From contig NZ_BJHU01000024.1 of the NCBI RefSeq assembly GCF_005405905.1, positions 1 to 35,532 on the forward strand: a stretch of DNA of 35,532 nt, written 5' to 3'. Below are positions 18,028 to 25,784 of this stretch, one piece after another. The notes beneath the pieces were generated by a model. The model was not told the origin of the DNA, ran no database searches, and worked only from the letters and a program-made list of their open reading frames with translations. The stretch comes from Acidovorax sp. NB1. Its GTDB lineage: Bacteria > Pseudomonadota > Gammaproteobacteria > Burkholderiales > Burkholderiaceae_C. Position 1 is the first letter of the stretch, and every line of letters starts with the position of its first letter. The position numbers and the translations under genes are program-made.

Positions 18028-18711
18028 ATGTACTACGAACCCGGAAACATTCCGCACGGCCTCAAGCACGACCCCTTCAAGTCTTGCGTTGTTCCACGTC
18101 CAATAGGCTGGATCTCCACAGTCGACGCGGATGGCAACCACAACCTTGCTCCGTACAGTCAATTCCAGAACGTGACTTTCAACCCTCCAATTGTCATGTT
18201 CGCATCCAACCAAGACAGTAGGGGAGGACGCAAAGATTCTGTCCGCAACGCGGAGCAAGTGGGTGAGTTTGTTTGGAACATGGCCACTTGGGATCTCAGA
18301 GAGGCGGTGAATATCAGCGCTCAAGAGTTGCCACCCGAGGTAGACGAGTTCGAACTTGCAGGGCTAGAGAAGGCTCCTTCACGACTGGTAAAGCCCATGC
18401 GCGTGAAGCGATCCCCGATTCAGTTCGAGTGTAAATACCTCAACACCCTGCGCTTTCCGGGGAATGGACCGATGGGTAGCGCTGACGTGGTCTTTGGGAA
18501 GGTGGTCGCCATTCACATCGCCGACGAAGTGTTGGATGCGGATGGTCTGGTTGACATTGTCAAAGTCCGGCCTATTGCACGTATGGGCTACTTTGAATAC
18601 ACGTCGGTGGACTCAAAATTCAGCATGGTCATCCCCGGTGATCAGCGGGCGCTGCTGGGTGGTCTGGAAGGATCGCCTGACAAGGTCAGCATGGAACTGA
18701 ACAAGTCGTAG
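18028..18711 (+). CDS. Flavin-reductase-like FMN-binding protein
   Basis: A 227-residue protein of the flavin reductase-like (DIM6/NTAB) split-barrel family, with the N-terminal RPIGWISTVDADGNHNLAPYSQFQ motif (residues about 25-50) that binds FMN and a following PPIVMFASN strand. Members reduce FMN with NAD(P)H for a separate oxygenase or act on their own as oxidoreductases. The only monooxygenase in the operon, at 9653-11428, has its own FAD and should not need it, so its partner is unclear. It lies 18 bases after the cupin gene; no strong ribosome-binding site is seen, which suggests coupling to the cupin. Confidence 0.87.
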   Translation: MYYEPGNIPHGLKHDPFKSCVVPRPIGWISTVDADGNHNLAPYSQFQNVTFNPPIVMFASNQDSRGGRKDSVRNAEQVGEFVWNMATWDLREAVNISAQELPPEVDEFELAGLEKAPSRLVKPMRVKRSPIQFECKYLNTLRFPGNGPMGSADVVFGKVVAIHIADEVLDADGLVDIVKVRPIARMGYFEYTSVDSKFSMVIPGDQRALLGGLEGSPDKVSMELNKS

Positions 18712-18740
18712 CACGCAAACCATACTTAGGAGTGCTACCG

Positions 18741-19724
18741 ATGAAATCCTCGTTTTTTGGCAGGATTGGTATCCTGCTCGTGACCGCATTGGCTGCAATC
18801 TTGCCTCTCTCGGCTGGAGCGCAGACTTTTCCTGACCGGCCAATCAAAGTCACGGTCGGTTTCCCGGCTGGGACGGGACCGGATTTGCTCGCTCGCGTCG
18901 TTGGGCAACGCTTGTCAGAGCTTTTCAAACAACCTGTTGTCATCGACAACAAGCCCGGAGCAGGTGGGCAGATTGCATCGCAGCAAGTGGCAAAGAGTGC
19001 TGCTGATGGCTATAGCCTTCTGCTTGCTGAGGCCGGCTCGATCAGCATCGCGCCCAGCGCGTTCACCAAGCTTCCTTATGACCCAGCCCGCGAATTTGTG
19101 GGGGTGGCAGAGCTAGCGTGGGCAGACTTTGTGTTGGTAGTCCCTGCGACATCGCCGTACGCATCTCTAATGGACATGGTGGCGGCCAAGAAGGGCAAGT
19201 CCAATCCGTTGAATTTGGCTACCTTCGGTGCCGGCAGCCCAGGCCATTTTGGGGCGGTGGAATTCGGCCTTCAGGCGAATGTGAAAGTTGAGCCTATTCA
19301 CTTTAGAAATACTGGGGATGCAGTTACAGCGATCATTTCTGGGGATGTCGACGGTGCCTGGGTATCTACGGCTGTTGCGAGTGCTCAACTAAAGGGCGGA
19401 AAGATGCGGGCCTTGGCAACCACCGCAAAAACACGCTCTCCGCTTATCCCCAGCATTCCAACTACTGCTGAAGCCGGCATGCCAAAGCTGAGTTTCTCAT
19501 CGTGGCTTGGTATCTTGGCTCCGGCGGGTACGCCCGAAGCCGTGTTGAATGAAGCCAACCGCTCGCTATTGTCGGCACTCCAGGCACCAGACGTGACAAG
19601 CAAGCTTACGGAGGCGGGGTTTACTGTTACCGGGGCGAATCGCTCTGAAACCAATCGAATGCTGAAGGCTGAGGCGAGCCGCTGGAGCGCCATCGTGAAG
19701 ACATCGGGATTCAAAGGCGACTAA
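18741..19724 (+). CDS. TctC-family substrate-binding protein (second copy)
   Basis: A 327-residue Bug/TctC-type periplasmic binding protein with a signal peptide ending in LPLSAGAQ (about residue 28). Family motifs are PIKVTVGFPAGTGPDLLARV, IDNKPGAGGQIASQQVA and the C-terminal SSWLGILAPAGTP. The start is ATG 18741 with AGGAG at 18728-18732. It differs strongly from the first copy at 8642, so it is not a recent duplicate and probably binds a different acid. No tctA or tctB is present in the window. It is the last gene of the operon, 29 bases after the flavin-reductase-like gene, and is followed by a palindrome. Confidence 0.92.
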   Translation: MKSSFFGRIGILLVTALAAILPLSAGAQTFPDRPIKVTVGFPAGTGPDLLARVVGQRLSELFKQPVVIDNKPGAGGQIASQQVAKSAADGYSLLLAEAGSISIAPSAFTKLPYDPAREFVGVAELAWADFVLVVPATSPYASLMDMVAAKKGKSNPLNLATFGAGSPGHFGAVEFGLQANVKVEPIHFRNTGDAVTAIISGDVDGAWVSTAVASAQLKGGKMRALATTAKTRSPLIPSIPTTAEAGMPKLSFSSWLGILAPAGTPEAVLNEANRSLLSALQAPDVTSKLTEAGFTVTGANRSETNRMLKAEASRWSAIVKTSGFKGD

Positions 19725-19745
19725 ACGTCCGGCGCATAGCTAAGT

Positions 19746-19767
19746 CTAGGTCGAGTGCTCGATCTAG
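19746..19767 (+). terminator. Palindrome after the catabolic operon
   Basis: CTAGGTCGAG at 19746-19755 pairs with CTCGATCTAG at 19758-19767, ten pairs including one G-T. It lies 21 bases past the second tctC stop. There is no T tract, so it is a candidate terminator or 3'-end stabiliser only. Confidence 0.4.
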
Positions 19768-20000
19768 TTCAGACGGGCGCCAGGGCGTGTCCGAGGCCGT
19801 GTTGGGTTGTCGGCCGGTGCCCTCTCTGCTCCTTGTATTTGCCCGCTTTCCTGCTGTAAGCTGACTTAAGCCACGGGTATTCGGATAGGCTGCAACCGCT
19901 GCAAGACCGTCTTTGAATGAGGCGAATACCGAAGGAGATGTACGCGGCCATCACTGGTTGAAAGCAACTGACCAGCAATCAATGCTCGAAATTCTCAAGC

Positions 20001-20696
20001 TTACGGATCTGCGCGTTCCGTCATAAGGGCCCCCGGGTAGAGTTGATTCAGAATTTCGGCAACCAACTCGATAGTTCCCAGCACCTGGTTTGTCAGCATC
20101 GAACTGCCATGCGCCAGCTCGTTGCGAATAGCTGGCAGGCTATCCGGGAGCCCTCCTACGAGGTCCCACTGATGATCTTCCGGCAATAACTCTAAGATCT
20201 CCGGTATCTGGTACTCCACAACGGTCAGCTCGTTATCAATCATTGCTTTAAAAGCTTCCATGGACAACCGCTCTCGCGCATTGACCTGTGCCGCGTGGTG
20301 CCAACGTCGAAATCCCTCGTTTCTCACCAGTCCATGATCCACCGCCATGCGGAGCAGTCTTTTGAGCATCAGCTTCTTACCCTGTTCCTTATCCGGAAGC
20401 GTGGTGCGCAGTCGTTCCCGCAGGCCGAATTCAAGCGCAGACAGAGCTGCAGCCGTTGCTGGCATGTAGAAGCGGTATACGTACCAAGCGTAGAGATAGA
20501 GGTTCCGAGCGTTCTCAAACTGAATCGCCACTGGCTCGGGAACGGCGGAACTGATTTGGATGGCGGCAACTCCAGCGTGATGCACAGCGAGCGAGGGTGG
20601 TTCTGGTGCCGCCCATGTGACCGTGCGCGGGTCCGGCAGCATGGCTGTGGCACTGTCGCGTAATCGGTCAGCAGAGTGGAGTGTTGCCTGCTTCAT
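20001..20696 (-). CDS. HEPN-like helical protein linked to the Mrr-type endonuclease
   Basis: A 231-residue, mostly helical protein with no recognised family name. Near the C-terminus LPAIRNELAHGSSML contains R-N-E-L-A-H, the Rx4-6H motif of HEPN ribonuclease/nucleotide-binding domains. The preceding long helix (ALSALEFGLRERLRTTL, about residues 85-101) fits the HEPN four-helix bundle. ATG 20696 is chosen because GGAG lies 6-8 bases upstream on the minus strand. A longer frame from 20768 would overlap the upstream gene by 46 bases. The gap to the upstream endonuclease stop is only 26 bases, so the two are co-transcribed. HEPN proteins are common as toxins or effectors in defence systems; that role is inferred here. 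Confidence 0.7.
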   Translation of the reverse strand: MKQATLHSADRLRDSATAMLPDPRTVTWAAPEPPSLAVHHAGVAAIQISSAVPEPVAIQFENARNLYLYAWYVYRFYMPATAAALSALEFGLRERLRTTLPDKEQGKKLMLKRLLRMAVDHGLVRNEGFRRWHHAAQVNARERLSMEAFKAMIDNELTVVEYQIPEILELLPEDHQWDLVGGLPDSLPAIRNELAHGSSMLTNQVLGTIELVAEILNQLYPGALMTERADP

Positions 20697-20722
20697 ATTC
20701 GCTCCATCCCAATGACCAATCA

Positions 20723-21622
20723 TCAGCCAGCAGCGCGCGTTCCTCGGCACTTCGGATAGGTTGTGCACCCCCAGAAGTTGCTTCCAGTATTAGCGCCTTG
20801 TCGAGCGGTGCGCAACTGCATGGATGCGCCACAGCGTGGACAGTCCGGCGAAGAGGTCTGTGCTGTGGTGACCGCAGTGGCTTCGGGCTGCTGAGCCTGC
20901 GCCGGAGAATCCGCTGCAATTGGTGGAGACGAAGAAGTTCCGGTCCGCCGTGCACGTTGAATCATTGCGAAGAGACGAGGGCCGTCGACCAGCTCAATGT
21001 TTCGACCTTGGGCAAACTCCACGGCGTCTGTTGTGAAGCGGCCTGAAGTCACCACGAATCCGCCGGTAGCGCCCTTGGCTGCCATGACACCGTAGAGTTC
21101 GCGGACGGTGGTCACCCCCACCTTGTACGCCTTCCACTGTTTGCACTGCACGAAGAATTTCTCATTGCCTTTGGTGAGTAAAAGATCTACACCGCCATCT
21201 GGGCCGGCTCCCCCTAACTCGGCAACCTGGTAGCCCTGATGTCGATAGGATTCCCCCACGAGGATTTCAAACTCTCTCCAGTTCATGCCGTCCAGTGCAT
21301 CCGCGCTTTCAGCTTCCGAAACACCAGCAATCAGTTCCCTGCGTTGTTTGCGCCGCCATGCAGAGATCGCAGCAGCAATCAGGCACATGAGGGGAACGAG
21401 ATACTGGCCGATCGTCGCCAGTCCATGGATGATGGCCTTTTGCATCATGGCTCCCACCATCGCGCCACCTTGGCCTTGGATATCGGAGGGTTTGATAGGA
21501 ACAGCCAAGTTGCTAAGCACGATGTAGGTGACCGCAGCCAGCACCAAACAGACCCACCATGGAAGCAGGGACAACAAGTCCAGGATATCCTCCAAAGGAC
21601 TGGTTTTCTTACGTCTGGCCAT
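20723..21622 (-). CDS. Membrane-anchored Mrr-type restriction endonuclease with zinc ribbon
   Basis: A 299-residue protein with three parts. Two membrane helices (about residues 18-42 and 66-88) are followed by an Mrr-type catalytic domain (about 110-220) with the PD-(D/E)xK residues in GPDGGVDLLL and FFVQCKQWK. A C-terminal topoisomerase-type zinc ribbon (about 262-296) starts CPRCGASMQLR and ends CTTYPKCRG. A TSSSPPIAADSPAQAQQ linker separates the last two. The family cuts modified or foreign DNA. The membrane anchor suggests DNA is attacked at the cell envelope. A GGGAGG ribosome-binding site precedes the ATG. It is followed by the HEPN-like gene in a probable two-gene operon. Confidence 0.88.
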   Translation of the reverse strand: MARRKKTSPLEDILDLLSLLPWWVCLVLAAVTYIVLSNLAVPIKPSDIQGQGGAMVGAMMQKAIIHGLATIGQYLVPLMCLIAAAISAWRRKQRRELIAGVSEAESADALDGMNWREFEILVGESYRHQGYQVAELGGAGPDGGVDLLLTKGNEKFFVQCKQWKAYKVGVTTVRELYGVMAAKGATGGFVVTSGRFTTDAVEFAQGRNIELVDGPRLFAMIQRARRTGTSSSPPIAADSPAQAQQPEATAVTTAQTSSPDCPRCGASMQLRTARQGANTGSNFWGCTTYPKCRGTRAAG

Positions 21623-21751
21623 GATTTCCTCCCTGGGCGTTGGTTCTTTTTTGAAGCAGGTGTGTTTGCGCCTGAAAGCTCAGCGGTATCTTGGCGACGG
21701 CTAGCCTCGGGACACGCTGTATCAACTGCGGACGTGCTGGGCCACGAATCG

Positions 21752-22072
21752 TCAGCAATCTATGTTCAAGAGCTTCTTTGCCGCAGTGCAGTTCAACGCA
21801 ATCTCAGAGGTCTTTCCTTCCTTGGCGTTGAAGATCGTGAAGACCATGTAGTTGCTCGTATCGCACTGAGCACGAATTGATCCATCAGGCGCTCTGACGG
21901 CGTTGGAGACGGTTCTGCAACTCGGAAAGTTGTGTTTGATGATCCTGCTAGCTACGGCTTTCGTATCACCCTTTGGCGCGGCGCCCACGCTCGATTGCGC
22001 GATGGCGGATGCGCAGAAGAACGTTATGCAAAAAACAATGATTGCGATCGAACTGCGATAGGGGAGTTTCAT
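21752..22072 (-). CDS. Small secreted four-cysteine protein beside hxsA
   Basis: A 106-residue protein of no recognised family. The signal peptide (MKLPYRSSIAIIVFCITFFCASAIAQ, first 26 residues) is clear. The mature part of about 80 residues has four cysteines (52, 70, 95 and the last residue, 106), which could form two disulfides. The start at ATG 22072 is chosen because it gives the signal peptide; the frame reaches 22153 but overlaps hxsA there. It lies 77 bases downstream of hxsA on the same strand and may be a fourth member of that operon. No strong ribosome-binding site is seen. Confidence 0.65.
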   Translation of the reverse strand: MKLPYRSSIAIIVFCITFFCASAIAQSSVGAAPKGDTKAVASRIIKHNFPSCRTVSNAVRAPDGSIRAQCDTSNYMVFTIFNAKEGKTSEIALNCTAAKKLLNIDC

Positions 22073-22149
22073 GGTTTGCGATTGTTGTCGGAGGTCCTGG
22101 CGGCATACGGCCAGCAGGCAGTTCACCAATGCCTCGGCTGCGTGCGCCG

Positions 22150-22836
22150 TCATTGGACTGCAGGTATGCCAAGGGCATTGAGCGTAGGCGTTGTCATGGT
22201 CCCGGTCTTAGGAAATCCCTTCAGCTCCTGGAAGTGTTTTAGCGCCTCACGCAATCCGTCATTCATCACCCCGTCAATCGATCCCTCGTATAGGCCCAGG
22301 CTGCGAAGCTTGATCTGAACTCGCATGATCTGGAGCCGCAGTTTCTCTGGATGAGTCAGCTCATCGGTCGCTTGGGGCTGCTTGCCCGGTTGCGCTGACT
22401 GGGACATTCCATTCTTCGCGGGGTTGTTGGATCCCGATGCGTTGTTCGAATCCAGAAACTGTCGAGGTGCACCCGGGGCTGGGGCAGACTCCGGAACATA
22501 GCGGTTTGTCGAAGGAGAAGGTGCTGGCGCGGGCGATGGTGCGACGTAAGCTGGAGCGGGGCTTGGCGCTACGTATGCAGGTGCCCGGTAACTAGAACCG
22601 CCGCTGGATCCTGAGTAATGAGAGCTGTGGCTTGAATGCGACCTGTGGCTGGAGTGCGAACGATGCCCTGCAAAAAGATTGTCTGACTCTAAATTCAATG
22701 GGCGCAACGGCACGGCACCTGTCGTGTCGAGCGGCTCCATCTCCGCTCTGGGTGCGGGTGCCGCTGAGACGCTCTTTGTGACCAGCAAAGGCAACCCCGC
22801 CACGAAAAGAGAGAGGTTTCGGACGAACTTGCTCAT
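22150..22836 (-). CDS. hxsA: His-Xaa-Ser repeat protein HxsA
   Basis: A 228-residue exported protein. A signal peptide covers about residues 1-26. Residues 58-75 form six perfect His-x-Ser steps (His58, 61, 64, 67, 70, 73). A Pro/Ala-rich linker carries two tandem copies of AYVAPSPAP (87-95 and 96-104). A C-terminal peptidoglycan-binding domain follows (about 165-224, with LRSLGLYEGSIDGVMNDGLREALKHFQ). This is the architecture of the predicted target of the HxsB/HxsC radical SAM enzymes, in which the His-Xaa-Ser array would be modified post-translationally; the modification is unknown. Its ATG overlaps the hxsC stop (ATGA), so translation is coupled. The wall-binding domain suggests a periplasmic product held at the cell wall. 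Confidence 0.92.
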   Translation of the reverse strand: MSKFVRNLSLFVAGLPLLVTKSVSAAPAPRAEMEPLDTTGAVPLRPLNLESDNLFAGHRSHSSHRSHSSHSSHYSGSSGGSSYRAPAYVAPSPAPAYVAPSPAPAPSPSTNRYVPESAPAPGAPRQFLDSNNASGSNNPAKNGMSQSAQPGKQPQATDELTHPEKLRLQIMRVQIKLRSLGLYEGSIDGVMNDGLREALKHFQELKGFPKTGTMTTPTLNALGIPAVQ

Positions 22837-23966
22837 AAATTAACCTCGGTTGTCTCCATTGTTCTTAGGGGCGCAGGTTTCCAGCCTCGCTCATGCCAGG
22901 CGAACAGTCCGGAGCAGTTCTGTCTTGCTGCACAACCCTCACATTCGGGTGCGAAGACATTCTTCCAATCTGAAATGCTTTTCTGCGCCTGAGGCCAAAG
23001 AGGCTGAGGCAATGCACACAAAGGCGTGTTCATCCAGACGTGGGGAATCCGGTAGGTGCGAAGCACTCTGCGGGTTTGCTCCAGTGTTGCGCCCCAAGCG
23101 ACCAGGTCCAATTCGCATGCCTCTCGATTGGCGAGAGCAAACCCGATCGGCTCGCATCCCATCAATGCCCACTCCCGGATGAATGGGAGATTTCGTGCGA
23201 CGAACAGGGCTAGCTCCGGCAGAACCTCCAAGACAGGAGAAATCAACACGGAGCGCAACTGAATCTCTTGCTGGTGCTCCTGGAGCGTGAGCAATCCATC
23301 AATGGTCTCGTCAAAGGCGCCGGGGGCCTGCACCACAAAGTCATGCAGGAAGTTGGCATGCCCGTATAGAGGCACCAACCAACGGACCTTCGTAGTGAGA
23401 CCGGACAACACCTCCGGCACCACAGAGGCATCTGCAAACAACCGGCCGTTGGTCAAAACTTCTACCGCTGTCTGGGGAAGACTCTTGTCAATGACATCCA
23501 GAACCCTCCGCAGGCTTGCTCTCAACAACAATGGCTCGCCACCAGTCAGGCCGATGGTCTGAGGATGCCAGTTCAAATGGCGGACGGCCTCCAGAGCTTC
23601 CTCAACGAGCCAACCGTCGTCTTCTTTGGTCGGCGGTTGGGAGCACATCAAGCAATTGCTGTTGCACCGATTTGTGAGGAACAGCGCGTGGTGGGTATCA
23701 GATTCACGTAGTAGGACAATCAACTCTCCCTTGAACGGGCGCGCGACAACGATGTCCCCAATCTCCAGCTGATCGCTTACGACCCAAGCGAGGTTGTCTA
23801 GGCCGGTACTCTGCAAGTCCTCAATGGAACGTCTCTCCTCGGAAGTCTGAACTCGAACCAAGAAATACAGAGACGGCTCCCACTGGGCTGCAAAGCCCTC
23901 GAAATCCACCACCCGACGCACGCGCAGGCCGCATCTCTCATCGAGGTCGGCAGACACTTTACGCAT
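22833..23966 (-). CDS. hxsC: Radical SAM maturase HxsC
   Basis: A 377-residue radical SAM enzyme. The 4Fe-4S motif C-x3-C-x2-C is Cys101, Cys105 and Cys108 in NRCNSNCLMC, followed by the GLTGGEPLL motif (about residue 145) used for SAM binding. An N-terminal beta-rich part (1-95) precedes it, and a cysteine group near the C-terminus (ECEGCAARQNC) may hold an extra cluster. The start is ATG 23966 (MRKVSAD), overlapping the hxsB stop by 8 bases; a longer frame to 24056 lies wholly within hxsB. The overlap with hxsB and hxsA on both sides marks a tightly coupled operon. It is predicted to modify HxsA; no substrate work is known to me. Confidence 0.9.
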   Translation of the reverse strand: MRKVSADLDERCGLRVRRVVDFEGFAAQWEPSLYFLVRVQTSEERRSIEDLQSTGLDNLAWVVSDQLEIGDIVVARPFKGELIVLLRESDTHHALFLTNRCNSNCLMCSQPPTKEDDGWLVEEALEAVRHLNWHPQTIGLTGGEPLLLRASLRRVLDVIDKSLPQTAVEVLTNGRLFADASVVPEVLSGLTTKVRWLVPLYGHANFLHDFVVQAPGAFDETIDGLLTLQEHQQEIQLRSVLISPVLEVLPELALFVARNLPFIREWALMGCEPIGFALANREACELDLVAWGATLEQTRRVLRTYRIPHVWMNTPLCALPQPLWPQAQKSISDWKNVFAPECEGCAARQNCSGLFAWHERGWKPAPLRTMETTEVNL

Positions 23967-25395
23967 TGGCGCATGACTCCCGCACCTGCGCCCACTCGTG
24001 CAAAAGCGCAGACGTATCCTCGTCGGCAGCGCGCAGGGTAGAGAACATCGCATCAAAGAGCGCCATGTGCCGCTGGCAGTGTTCAGTTGCCCCCGCCGCG
24101 AAAGTCATTGTTCCGTGTTGAGCCTGGGCATCGACGGGGTTTGGAGAGCAGTACAAGTTGTAGGCGCAGTCGCGGCAATCGCTCATGGATCGAACGTCGC
24201 AGGCCTCCACCAATTGCTGTCGCACCGGGGAGTTGAGTAGCTCGTCCAAGGATTCACCAATGCGCCCCATTCTCAGCGAGCGATCTCCTGTCTCTGCGAG
24301 CATTCGTGCCTCGTCGCTGGGATACACGAACCCGTCGTAGTTGTAGACCAGGACACTAGAGCCAGCACCTGTTGGACTTTGAAGATCCACGTAGCCCGCA
24401 TCAAAGGTGGAAAGCATCTTGTTCAGTAGGATCGATGCATACACCTCTCGCAGCTCCACACCGCGCTGGTTCCAATACATGATGCGATCCAGGCCGCGCC
24501 GGTAGAAGTTCAGGAAATCTTGGACAGAGTAACCAAGCAGGTTTTGATTGCGTTTGGCGAAGCCATAGCTGCTGAGGGGGCGTAAAAAGATCTCCCGAAA
24601 CCCCTGGCGAACATATTCATCCACGATCTCCTCAGGGAAAGCCAGAGACGCTTTGGTTGTCGTCATCAAGGCGGCAACGGCATCAACCCCTATTTTTTCT
24701 CGTGCGAGATGGATGCCAGCCAGGGTACGTTCGTAAGCATTTCGACCTGGGGTCGGTCGATTGGCGTTATGTAGTGCGCGAGGCCCATCCAAGCTGGTCG
24801 ACATGTAGACGTTTTGTTCCTTGAAAAAGGCACACATCGCGTCGTCGAGCTGATGGAGCGTTGAAGCGACTACAAAGCGAATCGGACGATTCGCCGCAGC
24901 TTCCTCGCGAATGCGCAGAATGGCATGTTTGACCAAGTCGAATCGCAGCAGCGGATCACCGCCTTGAAACTCGACTGTGAGCTGATCGGATTTGCTTTCG
25001 AGAATGGTGTCGCATGCTGCATTCAGATCCGTGAGCGATATCGTATGCCCCTCGTCGTCGAGAGATCTGCTTACCTGGCAATACTGGCAGGAGTGGGCGC
25101 ATTGCAGGGTGGGCACGATGATATGAAGCGATGGACCAGAGGTAACGGTCTCTCGCTTCGCCGCAATACGCGAAGCCAGCAAGCGTTGCATGCCCTTTGA
25201 CGTAGCACCATCAGTGAGCAAAAAACGGGCTCGCAAGTCGGCTTGTTTTCGAAGGTCAAGCCTTTGCGGGGATGCGTGAAATCGATCGAATTCCTCACTG
25301 TCAAAAAACGCAAAGTCCCCGGCCGCTCCGGTCACGATGATGTGGCCATCCGGAAGTAGGCGGTGTTTGGCCGGCATAGCCCGAGGTGCGTACAT
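23959..25395 (-). CDS. hxsB: Radical SAM maturase HxsB
   Basis: A 478-residue radical SAM/SPASM-type enzyme. The cluster motif is Cys99, Cys103 and Cys106 in LQCAHSCQYC, followed by EFQGGDPLLRFD (about residue 145) for SAM binding. A C-terminal cysteine-rich part (CDVRSMSDCRDCAYNLYC) should bind auxiliary clusters as in peptide-modifying SPASM proteins. ATG 25395 is preferred over the in-frame GTG at 25398; the ATG overlaps the TGA of a small upstream frame. It is the first recognisable gene of the hxsB-hxsC-hxsA set on the minus strand. Confidence 0.9.
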   Translation of the reverse strand: MYAPRAMPAKHRLLPDGHIIVTGAAGDFAFFDSEEFDRFHASPQRLDLRKQADLRARFLLTDGATSKGMQRLLASRIAAKRETVTSGPSLHIIVPTLQCAHSCQYCQVSRSLDDEGHTISLTDLNAACDTILESKSDQLTVEFQGGDPLLRFDLVKHAILRIREEAAANRPIRFVVASTLHQLDDAMCAFFKEQNVYMSTSLDGPRALHNANRPTPGRNAYERTLAGIHLAREKIGVDAVAALMTTTKASLAFPEEIVDEYVRQGFREIFLRPLSSYGFAKRNQNLLGYSVQDFLNFYRRGLDRIMYWNQRGVELREVYASILLNKMLSTFDAGYVDLQSPTGAGSSVLVYNYDGFVYPSDEARMLAETGDRSLRMGRIGESLDELLNSPVRQQLVEACDVRSMSDCRDCAYNLYCSPNPVDAQAQHGTMTFAAGATEHCQRHMALFDAMFSTLRAADEDTSALLHEWAQVRESCANA

Positions 25396-25616
25396 CACCC
25401 CGGCACCTGCGTAGACCGCCTGTCATTCGACTCTTGATGCTTGACCTTGATCAAGGAGCACGTTGCATTCATGCGAGCCATGTCCCCTCTTGTTCTAAAT
25501 CTCATGTTCAGAAACATTGTGCAACAACAATTCCCAAAGTCATACCGAGAAATGTGCGGCTTGGCGAAGTGCATCTTGCTCCTATTGAAGCGTTGAGGAT
25601 TCGTTTCCAGGCACAT
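25395..25616 (-). CDS. Possible small gene in the hxsD position
   Basis: A 73-codon frame whose TGA overlaps the hxsB ATG (TGATG), the spacing expected for a coupled upstream gene. Standard hxs loci carry hxsD, a small protein, with hxsB and hxsC. This frame does not show the LLNDYxLRE motif from which the HxsD family is known, and its composition (CCCTMFLNMRFRTRGDM) is not clearly protein-like. It could be a diverged HxsD, a short leader or noise. Confidence 0.2.
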   Translation of the reverse strand: MCLETNPQRFNRSKMHFAKPHISRYDFGNCCCTMFLNMRFRTRGDMARMNATCSLIKVKHQESNDRRSTQVPG

Positions 25617-25784
25617 TCCGATTCGATAAAAGACCTTTGGTGGAAGTATCAGGAGGGGCTTGGATCGATCAGTCGGGCACGCCCTCGCTCACAAAGTCGT
25701 CTTGCTGAGTGACGTGCACTCTGACCCACGTGGTGGTGTAAATTTAGGTTACAACCGATCACGTCAATCTAAATAGATAACCTC

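Noticed and set aside
19769..19978. 69-codon minus-strand frame after the catabolic operon
   Set aside because: No family resemblance or ribosome-binding site; treated as non-coding.
22663..22669. The His-rich part of the 22150-22836 gene as a simple metal-binding tail
   Set aside because: The strict His-x-Ser period and the two adjacent radical SAM genes fit HxsA much better than a general metal-binding stretch.
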